From NCBI RefSeq assembly GCF_900111175.1, contig NZ_FOGI01000008.1, positions 372,001 to 436,000 on the forward strand: a stretch of 64,000 nucleotides of DNA, given 5' to 3'. This DNA is from Actinokineospora terrae. Lineage in GTDB: Bacteria; Actinomycetota; Actinomycetes; Mycobacteriales; Pseudonocardiaceae. The notes below the pieces were generated by a model. That model was not told the origin of the DNA, searched no databases, and saw nothing but the letters and a program-made list of their open reading frames with translations. Position 1 is the first letter of the stretch; each line of letters opens with the position of its first letter. Position numbers and translations under genes: made by a program. Shown here one piece after another: positions 14,406 through 22,271 of the stretch.

Positions 14406-15098
14406 GTGGAGTTCTGTGGCGAGCTCCGGGGAGTCCGGAAGCAGTACGGTGACCGCCGGGTCCTGGATGGTTTCGACCTCCGGATCGGCGTGGGCGAGTT
14501 CATCGCCCTCACCGGCCCGAGCGGGTCGGGGAAGTCCACCGTGCTCAACATGATCGGGTTGCTGGAGGCCCCTGACGCGGGTGCGGTCTCGGTGCTCGGC
14601 GGCCGGGCGCCCGCGCCGCGCAGCCGCGCCGCGAACCTCTTGCGCCGAACCCGCTTGGGTTACCTGTTCCAGAACTTCGCGCTCATCGACAGCGAGTCGG
14701 TCGCGTACAACCTGGAAATCGCCCTGACCTACGCGGATCGGGGTGTCCCGAAGCGGCGGCGGATCGCCTGGGCGCTCGCGCAGGTAGGACTGCCGGGCGT
14801 GGAGCGCCGCAAGGTCTACTCCCTGTCCGGCGGTGAGCAGCAACGGATCGCCGTGGCACGGCTGCTGCTGAAGCCATGCGACATCGTCCTCGCGGACGAA
14901 CCGACGGGCTCTCTCGACGCTGTGAACCGAGACATCGTGCTCGGCCTGCTCCACCAACTGCACGAGGCGGGCAAGACCGTGGTCATCGCCACGCACGACA
15001 CGGCCGTGGCCGACAACTGCTCGCGGGTGGTGGACATGGCCGCGCAGCGCACGCCTGGATGTGGCCCGGAAGGGCGCGGGCAGTCTCTGGCAGGCTAG
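14406..15098 (+). CDS. ABC transporter ATPase of the bacteriocin operon
   Basis: A 230-aa LolD/MacB-type ATPase from GTG 14406. Walker A is GPSGSGKST (about residues 36-44), the signature is LSGGEQQRIAVARLL, Walker B is DIVLADEPTGSLD, and the switch histidine is in VIATHDT. All catalytic motifs are complete. It begins 2 nt after the second permease gene, so it is part of the same transcript. Its stop codon shares the palindromic CTAG with the stop of the convergent ABC exporter gene, so the two operons end on the same bases. Confidence 0.85.
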   Translation: MEFCGELRGVRKQYGDRRVLDGFDLRIGVGEFIALTGPSGSGKSTVLNMIGLLEAPDAGAVSVLGGRAPAPRSRAANLLRRTRLGYLFQNFALIDSESVAYNLEIALTYADRGVPKRRRIAWALAQVGLPGVERRKVYSLSGGEQQRIAVARLLLKPCDIVLADEPTGSLDAVNRDIVLGLLHQLHEAGKTVVIATHDTAVADNCSRVVDMAAQRTPGCGPEGRGQSLAG

Positions 15099-17059
15099 TC
15101 CGGCTGCGGGTCCAGGAACGGCGCGGCCTGCAAGCGGAAGAGGTCGGCGTAGGTGCCGCCCGGTTTGTCGACCAGGGTCGTGTGCGTACCGGTCTCCACC
15201 AGCCGTCCGCTGTCGAGGACCAGGATCTGGTCGGCGTGCCGGACGGTGGAGAAGCGGTGCGACACGTAGACGACGGTGCGGCGGTCGGAGAGGTCGGCGA
15301 GCCGGGTGAACAGGTCGGCCTCGGCCCGCGCGTCCAGTGCCGAGGACGGCTCGTCGAGCAGCAGCAGCGTGGCCTCGGGCCGCATGAACGCCCTGGCCAG
15401 TGCGACCCGCTGCCACTGCCCGCCCGAGAGTTCGGTGCCGCGGCCGAACCAGCGGCCCAGCATGGTTTCCATGCCGCCGGGCAGGCCCTTGAGGATCCGC
15501 AGCGCGTCGGCACCGGCCATCGCGGTGGTGACGGCCTTGGTGTCCTCGATCCGGTCGACAGCGCCGAGGCCGACGTTCTCCCGCACGGTGGCCTGGTAGG
15601 TGACGTAGTCCTGGAACATCGCCGCGGTCCGCGAGCGCAGCAGCGCCGGGTCGTAGGAGCACAGGTCGACGCCGTCGATCAATATCCGGCCCTCAGTCGG
15701 CTGGTAGAGGCCGCAGACCAGCTTGACCACTGTGGACTTCCCGGAGCCGTTGGTCCCAACCAGGGCCGTGGTCGCCCCGTCGGCGAGGTCGAAGCTGACC
15801 TCGCGCAGCGCCCACTCGGTGGCGTCGGGGTAGCGGAACGAGACGTTGTCGAAGGTGATCCGGGGCGCAGAGCCCCCGACCGGCAGGGCGCCAGCCGCCA
15901 CCTGTGGCCGCACCGCGAGCAGCGCGAACAGCTGGTCGAGGTACAGGGTGCTCTCGTGCATCGTGGACAGTGCGGAGAAGATCGCCTGGATCGCGGCCTG
16001 CAGGGTAAGCGCCGCCGCGGTGTAGAGCATCAGGTCGCCGAGCGTCAGCCGCCCGTTCACCGCGGCCAAGGCGATGTACAGGTAGGTGCCCGCGCCGACC
16101 ACCGTGCTCAGCGAGCCCCACAGGGCCGCGGCTGTCTGCCGCCGCCGCACCTGGGTGCGCAGCCGCTGGTAGTACCGGTCGCCGATGAGCCGGAAGCGGC
16201 TGGTCAGGTAGCCGCCGAGGCCGAGGAGCCGGACCTCCTTGGCGTACTGGTCGGTGGTGAGCAGCGTCGAGAGGTAGTCCATCCGCCGCCGAGCGGGCGC
16301 GGCGAGGGTGGAGAGCAGGAACGCCTGGGTGCCGTGCCGGGCGTCGGCGATGAACGCGGGCACCGGGGCGAGCAGGGCCAGCAGCGCCAGCCACGGGCTC
16401 ACGGTCACCAGCAGCACCGCCAGGCCGGTGAACATGATCAGGTTCTGCAGGAGCCCGAACGCGCTGCTGACCATGCCGACCGGTCGGATCGCCGCCTCCT
16501 GCTGGGCTTGGCGCAGCAGGTCGTAGGACTTGCCCCGTTCGAAGAACGCCAGTTCGAGGCCCGCCGCGTGGTCCATGATCCGGGCCCGCACGTCCTGGGT
16601 CACCCGCTCCTGCAACAGCTGCTGGGTCCCCGAGCGCATCGCGGCGGCGATCCCACCGAGCTGCGCGGCGGTGAACTGGACGGCCACCAGCACCACGACC
16701 GCCGTGCCGGTCGGCATCGCGGGCAGGTCGAAGGCGAACCCGGGCAGCCGCACGTCCAACGGGCCACCGCCCTTGCCTGCCACCGCGGCCAGCACGGCGT
16801 TGACGAGCACGCGGACCGTGGCCGCGGTAACGACCGGGACCAGGCCCGCCACCACGATCGCCGCACCGAGCCACCCGGTCAGCCGCGCGTCGACTCCCCA
16901 GACCAGCCGCAGCACCCGGACCGTGCCCGCGAGCGCGGCGAACGGGCGTGCTCGGCCGCCGGGCGGTGGCGGTGCGGCCGCGCCGAGGTCGGGGTCGCCG
17001 GTGAGACCGCTGCCCGCAGCGTCGCCGCTGGATTTGGAAAACACGAACCGGACCGACAT
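15095..17059 (-). CDS. ABC exporter (fused membrane and ATPase domains), RiPP-cluster transporter
   Basis: A 654-aa half-transporter starting at ATG 17059 behind GGGAG. Six hydrophobic segments lie between about residues 60 and 360. The ATPase part follows with LVGTNGSGKST (Walker A), LSGGQWQRVALARAF (signature), LLLLDEPSSALD (Walker B) and VSHRF. The membrane half includes DHAAGLELAFFERGKSYDLL, an intracellular coupling segment. It has no C39 peptidase domain, so leader removal must be done by another protein, plausibly the prolyl-oligopeptidase that diverges from it across 74 nt. Predicted substrate: the modified peptide encoded at 20200. Confidence 0.8.
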   Translation of the reverse strand: MSVRFVFSKSSGDAAGSGLTGDPDLGAAAPPPPGGRARPFAALAGTVRVLRLVWGVDARLTGWLGAAIVVAGLVPVVTAATVRVLVNAVLAAVAGKGGGPLDVRLPGFAFDLPAMPTGTAVVVLVAVQFTAAQLGGIAAAMRSGTQQLLQERVTQDVRARIMDHAAGLELAFFERGKSYDLLRQAQQEAAIRPVGMVSSAFGLLQNLIMFTGLAVLLVTVSPWLALLALLAPVPAFIADARHGTQAFLLSTLAAPARRRMDYLSTLLTTDQYAKEVRLLGLGGYLTSRFRLIGDRYYQRLRTQVRRRQTAAALWGSLSTVVGAGTYLYIALAAVNGRLTLGDLMLYTAAALTLQAAIQAIFSALSTMHESTLYLDQLFALLAVRPQVAAGALPVGGSAPRITFDNVSFRYPDATEWALREVSFDLADGATTALVGTNGSGKSTVVKLVCGLYQPTEGRILIDGVDLCSYDPALLRSRTAAMFQDYVTYQATVRENVGLGAVDRIEDTKAVTTAMAGADALRILKGLPGGMETMLGRWFGRGTELSGGQWQRVALARAFMRPEATLLLLDEPSSALDARAEADLFTRLADLSDRRTVVYVSHRFSTVRHADQILVLDSGRLVETGTHTTLVDKPGGTYADLFRLQAAPFLDPQPD

Positions 17060-17133
17060 CGCTCTCCCAGGATTTCTGGTGTCCACCGTTCGGTCGCTGG
17101 ACCGAATCCGCAACCGTACGCATACTTGCCGTC

Positions 17134-18996
17134 GTGGCGAGCCCGAGGATCATTCCCCGCGCGATTCTGTTCGGAAACCCGGACCGGCTGAGCCCGGCAT
17201 TGTCGCCGGACGGTACGAGAATCGGCTTTGTCTCCCCTGTCGAGGGAATCCAGAATGTGTGGTGCGGTCCGCTCGGCGGGCCGTACACCGCGGTCACCGA
17301 CGACCGCGGCCGGGGCGTGCACGTGTTCGCCTGGGCCCACGACGGCGTGCACCTGCTCTACACCCAGGACCGCGACGGCGACGAGAACACCCACCTGTAC
17401 GCCGTGGACGTCACCGCCGCGACACCGGTTCCGCGCGACCTCACCCCCTACCCGCGCGTGCAGGCGCGGCTCATCGCCCTGCGCCCCGGCAGGCCGGGTC
17501 ACGTGCTGGTCGGGATGAACCTGCGCGACCGCGCGGTGCACGACGCGTACCTGGTCGACATCGGCAGCGGCGAGGCCGAACCGGTGGCGTCCCGCCCCGG
17601 GGTGACGGCATGGACCGCCGACGCCGACCTGCGCCCCCTGGCCGCGGTGGAGACCAGGCCAGCCGACGGCCTCGCGGTGGTCGTGCGCGACCCCGACGGT
17701 TCCTGGCGCACGCTGCACGAGGTGGACCACGAGGACACCATGCTGCTGCGCGTCATCGGGTTCACCAGGTCGGGAACGCACCTGCTGCTGTTGTCCAGCA
17801 AGGGATCCCCAGCCACGAGACTGCTGCGCGTCGCCGTCGCGACCGGCGCGGCGGAGGTGCTCGCCGAGGACGCCAAGCACGACGTCGTCGGGGTGGGTAC
17901 CGATCCGGACGGCGAAGCGCGCCTGGCCGTGGTGCGCCGGGAGCGCAGCCACGTCGAGGCGCTGCGCGCGGATGTCCGCCCCGACGTCGAGGCGCTGCTG
18001 GCCGCCCGCGCGGGCGAGGTCACCGTCCTCGGCGGTGACGACGCCGACCGCACCTGGCTGGTGCGCTACCTGGTCGACGACGGTCCCGCCGAGTTCCGCT
18101 GGTACGACCGCGCCACCAGGCGGACCACCCCGCTGTTCACCCACTCCACCGCACTCGAAGGACTGCCGCTCGTGCGCGTGGCGCCGTTCGCGTTCACCGC
18201 CCGCGATGGCCTGGAGATCAACGGCTACCTCACCTTCCCGTCGGGCGTACCGCGCCGGGGCCTGCCCACGGTCGTGGTGGTCCACGGCGGGCCGTGGACC
18301 CGCGACGTGTGGGGCCTGCGCGGCGAGACGCAGTGGTTCGCCAATCGCGGCTACCTGGCGGTGCAGGTCAACTTCCGCGGTTCCACCGGCTACGGCAAGG
18401 ACTTCGTGAACGCGGGTGACCGCCAGTGGGGCGCGGCGATGCAGGACGACCTGCTCGACGCGGTGTCGCACGTTGTCAGCCGGGGTTGGGCCGACCCGGG
18501 ACGGGTGGCGATCTACGGCGGCTCGTACGGCGGCTACGCGGCCCTGGTCGGTGTCACCACCACCCCGGAGGTCTTCCGCTGCGGTGTGGCCGTCGCCGCC
18601 CCGACCGACCTGCGCACCTTCCTGGCCGCGGTCCCCGGCAAGGAGCTCTCCGGCCTCACCCAGCGGTTGTGGCGCCGCGTCGGGCACCCGGTGCACGACG
18701 CGGACATGCTGTGGGCGCGGTCGCCGCTCTCGCGGATCGACCGGCTGCGGGTGCCGCTGCTGGTCGCCCACGGCGCCAACGACCCGCGGGTTCCCGCCGC
18801 GGAAGCGGAACAAGCGGTGGCCGTGCTGCGGGCCAAGGGGATCGACCACGAGTATCTGCTCTTCCCGGACGAAGGACACGCGTTCACCAGGCCGCGCAAC
18901 CGGTTGGCGTTCTACGCCGCCGCCGAGCGGTTCCTCGCCCGGCACCTCGGCGGACGAGCCGAGGAGCCGGGCGAGGCGGCGGTCACCCGACCGTGA
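17134..18996 (+). CDS. S9-family prolyl-oligopeptidase-type serine peptidase
   Basis: A 620-aa protein from GTG 17134. The N-terminal half has beta-propeller text (LSPDGTRIGFVSP, FAWAHDGVHLLYTQD), the C-terminal half an alpha/beta hydrolase. Catalytic residues are visible: Ser464 in GGSYGGY, Asp550 in GANDPRVP and His582 in DEGHAF. No signal peptide, so it acts in the cytosol. S9 enzymes cut short peptides after Pro or other small residues, and in some RiPP pathways remove leaders or cyclise cores. The precursor here contains PP and DP sites. Its 3' end overlaps the convergent oxygenase gene by 14 nt. Confidence 0.85.
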   Translation: MASPRIIPRAILFGNPDRLSPALSPDGTRIGFVSPVEGIQNVWCGPLGGPYTAVTDDRGRGVHVFAWAHDGVHLLYTQDRDGDENTHLYAVDVTAATPVPRDLTPYPRVQARLIALRPGRPGHVLVGMNLRDRAVHDAYLVDIGSGEAEPVASRPGVTAWTADADLRPLAAVETRPADGLAVVVRDPDGSWRTLHEVDHEDTMLLRVIGFTRSGTHLLLLSSKGSPATRLLRVAVATGAAEVLAEDAKHDVVGVGTDPDGEARLAVVRRERSHVEALRADVRPDVEALLAARAGEVTVLGGDDADRTWLVRYLVDDGPAEFRWYDRATRRTTPLFTHSTALEGLPLVRVAPFAFTARDGLEINGYLTFPSGVPRRGLPTVVVVHGGPWTRDVWGLRGETQWFANRGYLAVQVNFRGSTGYGKDFVNAGDRQWGAAMQDDLLDAVSHVVSRGWADPGRVAIYGGSYGGYAALVGVTTTPEVFRCGVAVAAPTDLRTFLAAVPGKELSGLTQRLWRRVGHPVHDADMLWARSPLSRIDRLRVPLLVAHGANDPRVPAAEAEQAVAVLRAKGIDHEYLLFPDEGHAFTRPRNRLAFYAAAERFLARHLGGRAEEPGEAAVTRP

Positions 18997-20200
18997 GGAG
19001 GCCCTCGCGGACGAGGGTTTCCACGAGCACCACGCGGCCGGGGGAGTCCAAGCCGCCGGGCAGGTCGCGCGGGGTGAACGGGTCGCGCGCCGCCGAGATG
19101 TACCGCACCTGCTCGCCCACCCGCGCGGGGAGGCTGATCCGCTTGCCGTGGAAGCGCAGGTGGATCTGGTCGGTGTCGGCCTCGACCGCACACCGCACCT
19201 GTTCGCGCCTGCGGACCGTGGTCTCCCCGTCCAACGACCGGACGGCCTCCAGGTCGAGCAGGTGCCCGCGCAGATCCGGGCGCCTGCCCACTTCCGCGAC
19301 CCGCGCTGCCCGGTCGAGCAGCTCGGCCGGGTCGGCCAGCGATCGCACCAGGTCCAACAGCTCGACCAGGGCCGATGTGGCGGCCGCCCTGGCATCGGGG
19401 TCGGTGAAGGCACCAGCGGGCACCGCCCGGCGCAGCCGCTCGTCCCGCTCGACCGCGGTCGCCACCGCGTCGCGCACGACCGAGGCCCAAAGCACCGGCA
19501 ACACCCCGATGGTCAGGTGCAGCGACGCCTCGTCACCCGAGGTCGCGTCGTGCACGCAGCCGCGCGGCATGTAGAACACGTCGCCCGGCCGCATGACGAA
19601 GCGGTCGACCGGTTCGCCGGGGTCCGGGCCGGTGCGGTGGCGGGCGTAGGACTGGCCGTGCATCGGCAGCGGGTACGGCGAGTCGTAGATCCGCCAGTGC
19701 TTGCTACCTGACACCTGGACCACGAACACGTCGTGGGTGTCGAAGTGCGGAGTCAGGCCCCGCGCGCCCGGCGGGGTCAGGTAGACGTTGACCTGGATCC
19801 GCGCGTCCAGGTCGGCGGCCAGCGCCGAGCAGAGCTCCCGCAGCGGCGGCCACCGTTCGTCGAGGAACTTCATCACGACGGTGGAACCCTTGCGGTAGCA
19901 GTCGTAGAGCAGCTCCAGCGCCGTCGCGTCACCGGGCGCGGCCAGCTCGGCGACCGGCGTCTCCCTGCCGTCGGCGACCACCCGCAGGTCGGCTGAGCGG
20001 ATGCTCGACTGGGCCAGGATCGTGTCCACGTCGGCGAGGTCGAGCGGCACCGGTTTGCCCGGCGCGCCCGCCGGGATGTGGACGTGCGCCCGCTCGAGGT
20101 ACTCGGCGCGGAACCGGTCGACCTCGATGGGAGCCACGAGTGCGGAGAGACCCGGGGAGGGCTCGAGCGCGGCCCTCCCCGGTTCGAGCGTCTCCGACAT
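18983..20200 (-). CDS. JmjC/cupin Fe(II)/2-oxoglutarate oxygenase, probable peptide hydroxylase
   Basis: A 405-aa protein of the cupin_4/JmjC ribosomal-oxygenase type. The metal triad is complete: His152 and Asp154 in LTPHFDTHDVFVVQVSGSKH, and His217 in PGDVFYMPRGCVHDAT, with SLHLTIGV following as in YcfD/NO66-like hydroxylases. Those enzymes hydroxylate Arg, His or Asn/Asp side chains in proteins. The ATG at 20200 shares its first bases with the stop of the precursor gene (TGATG), so the two are translated together, which strongly suggests the peptide is the substrate. Residues 250-405 are helical with a winged-helix-like dimerisation tail, as expected for this family. Confidence 0.8.
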   Translation of the reverse strand: MSETLEPGRAALEPSPGLSALVAPIEVDRFRAEYLERAHVHIPAGAPGKPVPLDLADVDTILAQSSIRSADLRVVADGRETPVAELAAPGDATALELLYDCYRKGSTVVMKFLDERWPPLRELCSALAADLDARIQVNVYLTPPGARGLTPHFDTHDVFVVQVSGSKHWRIYDSPYPLPMHGQSYARHRTGPDPGEPVDRFVMRPGDVFYMPRGCVHDATSGDEASLHLTIGVLPVLWASVVRDAVATAVERDERLRRAVPAGAFTDPDARAAATSALVELLDLVRSLADPAELLDRAARVAEVGRRPDLRGHLLDLEAVRSLDGETTVRRREQVRCAVEADTDQIHLRFHGKRISLPARVGEQVRYISAARDPFTPRDLPGGLDSPGRVVLVETLVREGLLTVG

Positions 20201-20346
20201 CAGAGAACGGGGTCCGACGGGTCGTTGTCGGCGATCACGAGGACCGGGTCGGAGGGGTCGTTGTCGGCGATGACGAAGTCCGACGACGTCGGCGGCGTCC
20301 TGGTGACCTCGACGTCGTCGGCACCAAGCGAGAACTCTTCGGGCAT
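20200..20346 (-). CDS. Candidate RiPP precursor peptide with two identical core repeats
   Basis: A 48-aa acidic peptide from ATG 20346 (GTGGGG ribosome site). Residues 1-24 form a leader (MPEEFSLGADDVEV, then a Pro/Thr/Ser linker). Residues 25-36 and 37-48 are the same 12-mer, VIADNDPSDPVL, with nothing after the second copy. There are no Cys residues and no Ser/Thr clusters, so it is not a lanthipeptide or thiopeptide type; Asp, Asn and Pro are the likely modified residues. It is translationally coupled to the JmjC oxygenase. I know of no described RiPP class with this repeat; the assignment is inference from gene context and core conservation. Confidence 0.7.
   Translation of the reverse strand: MPEEFSLGADDVEVTRTPPTSSDFVIADNDPSDPVLVIADNDPSDPVL
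20203..20274 (-). repeat. Tandem 36-bp coding repeat (peptide cores)
   Basis: Core 1 is encoded at 20239-20274 and core 2 at 20203-20238. They differ at 5 of 36 bases, all third-codon positions (in Val, Pro, Ser, Pro and Val codons), so the protein repeats are identical while the DNA has drifted. This is the pattern of selection on the amino-acid sequence of both copies. Confidence 0.85.
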
Positions 20347-20537
20347 GGTTTTCCCCACTTCGTTTAGTCCGTGTGGTGGGATGGACATCCGCACGGGAAA
20401 TCGGATGCCGGTCGATTCTCTTGACCGCTCGTGGGCTCCGTCAACCATGATCGACGGTAAATCACGCGATTGGAGCAGAACAGGTTCAATGGAGATGCTC
20501 GTCCGTTCCAAAAGAAGCCGAACCCATTCTGTCGGCG
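20347..20537 (-). promoter_or_regulatory. Leader region of the precursor-oxygenase operon
   Basis: A 191-nt spacer, less GC-rich than the flanking genes, between the helix-turn-helix gene and the precursor start. It likely holds the promoter of the precursor/oxygenase operon, but I cannot identify specific boxes. No frame in it is convincing. Confidence 0.35.
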
Positions 20538-21014
20538 TTATTCCGACCCTGTTCGGCACCTGTTTCGCGGCACCTCCGTCCAGGCGACGCCCGCGTCGAT
20601 GAGGATGCGCCGGAGTTGGCTGCGGCTGACCTCGATGCCCAGCGAGCGGGCCGCCGTGGTGAGCCGGGAGAGCGTCCACGCCTGCGCACCTCCGTCGGCG
20701 GCCAACCGGACCAGCCGGGAGCGGTCCGCTTGGGTCAGCTGCGGTGGCCGACCGGACTTCGGCAGGTCGGACAAACCGTCGATGCCGTCGGTGTCGAACC
20801 GGCGCAGCCAGGCCCGCACGGTGCGCGGACTGAGCCCGACCTGCTCGGCGATGTCGTCTGTGGACGCACCCGCCCAGCTCAGCGTGATGATCTGGGCGCG
20901 TTGGCCCAGCCAGCGCGGCACCGTGCGGGAGGCGGACAGCTTGCGCAGCAACCGTTCCTCCTCACCGTCGCGGGCGGGTCTGGCGAACTTGCGTACCCCC
21001 ATCGCGGCCCCCAT
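20538..21014 (-). CDS. IS630-like helix-turn-helix protein (no DDE domain)
   Basis: A 158-aa protein containing two helix-turn-helix units: ASTDDIAEQVGLSPRTVRAWLRRFD followed by GLSDLPKSGRPPQLTQADRSRLV and a winged-helix-like C-terminal part (LTTAARSLGIEVSRSQLRRILIDAGV). This is the N-terminal DNA-binding half of IS630-type transposases; the DDE catalytic half is missing, and the frame ends soon after AWTEVPRNRC. It may be a transposase remnant or a stand-alone regulator derived from one. Its place right before the RiPP precursor, in the same orientation, makes a regulatory role possible. The ATG at 21014 is a guess; 21002 is an alternative. Confidence 0.6.
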   Translation of the reverse strand: MGAAMGVRKFARPARDGEEERLLRKLSASRTVPRWLGQRAQIITLSWAGASTDDIAEQVGLSPRTVRAWLRRFDTDGIDGLSDLPKSGRPPQLTQADRSRLVRLAADGGAQAWTLSRLTTAARSLGIEVSRSQLRRILIDAGVAWTEVPRNRCRTGSE

Positions 21015-21065
21015 GGCTCGCGGCCCCTACTTCTGGACCGATGACGTGGTTGGTCGACACCGTGC

Positions 21066-22271
21066 TCACACCGCGGCGAGCGCCTCGGTGGGGCTCAGCC
21101 GGGCGGCGCGGCCCGCCGGGTAGAGCCCGGCGGCGATCCCGGTGCCCACCGCGGCGGCGAGCCCGGCGCCGACCGCGGTCCACGGCAGGGTCACCGGCAG
21201 GCCGCGGGCGAGCGAGTAGCCGACGCACACCGCGATCCCCACCACGACGCCGATCACCCCGCCGAGAGCCGAGAGCACCGCCGACTCGGCGAGGAACTGC
21301 GCGCGGATGTGCCGCCGGGTCGCGCCGAGCGAGCGGCGCATCCCGATCTCACCGCGCCGCTCCAGCACCGAGATGATCATCGTGTTGGCCACCCCGATGC
21401 CGCCGACGAGCAGCGCCACCGCGCCCAGCCCGAGGAACAGCTGGTCGAAGGCGGACCGGGTGGCCAGCTGCGCGGTCAGCGCGTCCGATGGCCTGCTGAC
21501 CGCCACGTTCTGCGGGTTCTCCGGGTTGGCCGTGGCCGCGAGCACCTGACGGACACCCGCGACCGCCTCGTCCGCTGACCGCTCGTAGATGGTCGTCGGA
21601 TGCCCGCTGAAGCCGAGGTCGGTCTGGGCGACCGGCCAGCCGACCAGCGCGGCGCGGTCGACTTCGGGTGCCAGCGGCAGCGGGGCCAGCAGCCCGACCA
21701 CGGTGAACCAGCGCTCGCCGAGGTAGACCTGGTCACCGACCGAGCCGACGCCGAGCCTGCTCGCGGCCACCGCGCCGAGCACGACCGCCGGGTAGCGTTC
21801 GGTCGCCGGGCTCAGGTACGAGCCCGCGGTGACCGAGCCGCCGAGCGTGTCGAGCAGGTCCAGCCGCGCGGCCAGCACCGCGATGCCGTTGGTGTCGTCG
21901 GGATCGATCTTGTCGGTGCGCCGCACCGAGTGGCCGCCGACGGCGCCGACCGCGCTCACCGACCGCACGCCCTCGATCCGGCTCACCATGGCCACGGACT
22001 CGACCGGCAGCTCGGTCTGCCCGCCGAAGAGGTCGCGGCCGGGTGCGACGGTGAGCATGTTGGTGCCCAGGCTGCTGATCTGCGCGATGAGCCCCGCCTG
22101 GCTCGCGGCGCTGATGCCGAGGACGGCGACCATCGCGGTCACCCCGACCGCGATGCCCAGCAGCGAGAGCACGGCCCGCGCGGGCCTGCCCCGCAGGCCC
22201 GAGGTGCTCTCCCGCCCCAGGTCCGACACCCGCATGGCCGAGGGCGGTGGTTGCCGCGTCGGCGCGCTCAC
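21066..22271 (-). CDS. MacB-type ABC transporter permease
   Basis: A 401-aa protein with one N-terminal helix (about 32-55), a periplasmic-type MacB domain (60-270) and three C-terminal helices (about 280-300, 325-355 and 360-385). GVANTMIISVLERRGEIGMRRSLGATR is the canonical FtsX/MacB coupling segment. It overlaps the ATPase stop by 4 nt. With the ATPase (22268) and adaptor (22957) it forms an efflux complex of the kind that exports peptides or antibiotics, or senses envelope stress, in actinobacteria. It may serve the adjacent RiPP cluster, but a role as a general efflux system is equally possible. Confidence 0.85.
   Translation of the reverse strand: MSAPTRQPPPSAMRVSDLGRESTSGLRGRPARAVLSLLGIAVGVTAMVAVLGISAASQAGLIAQISSLGTNMLTVAPGRDLFGGQTELPVESVAMVSRIEGVRSVSAVGAVGGHSVRRTDKIDPDDTNGIAVLAARLDLLDTLGGSVTAGSYLSPATERYPAVVLGAVAASRLGVGSVGDQVYLGERWFTVVGLLAPLPLAPEVDRAALVGWPVAQTDLGFSGHPTTIYERSADEAVAGVRQVLAATANPENPQNVAVSRPSDALTAQLATRSAFDQLFLGLGAVALLVGGIGVANTMIISVLERRGEIGMRRSLGATRRHIRAQFLAESAVLSALGGVIGVVVGIAVCVGYSLARGLPVTLPWTAVGAGLAAAVGTGIAAGLYPAGRAARLSPTEALAAV

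Noticed and set aside
20200..20346. Chance minisatellite at the 5' edge of the oxygenase gene
   Set aside because: The two copies differ only at silent sites and the frame is coupled to the next gene, which argues for a translated peptide.
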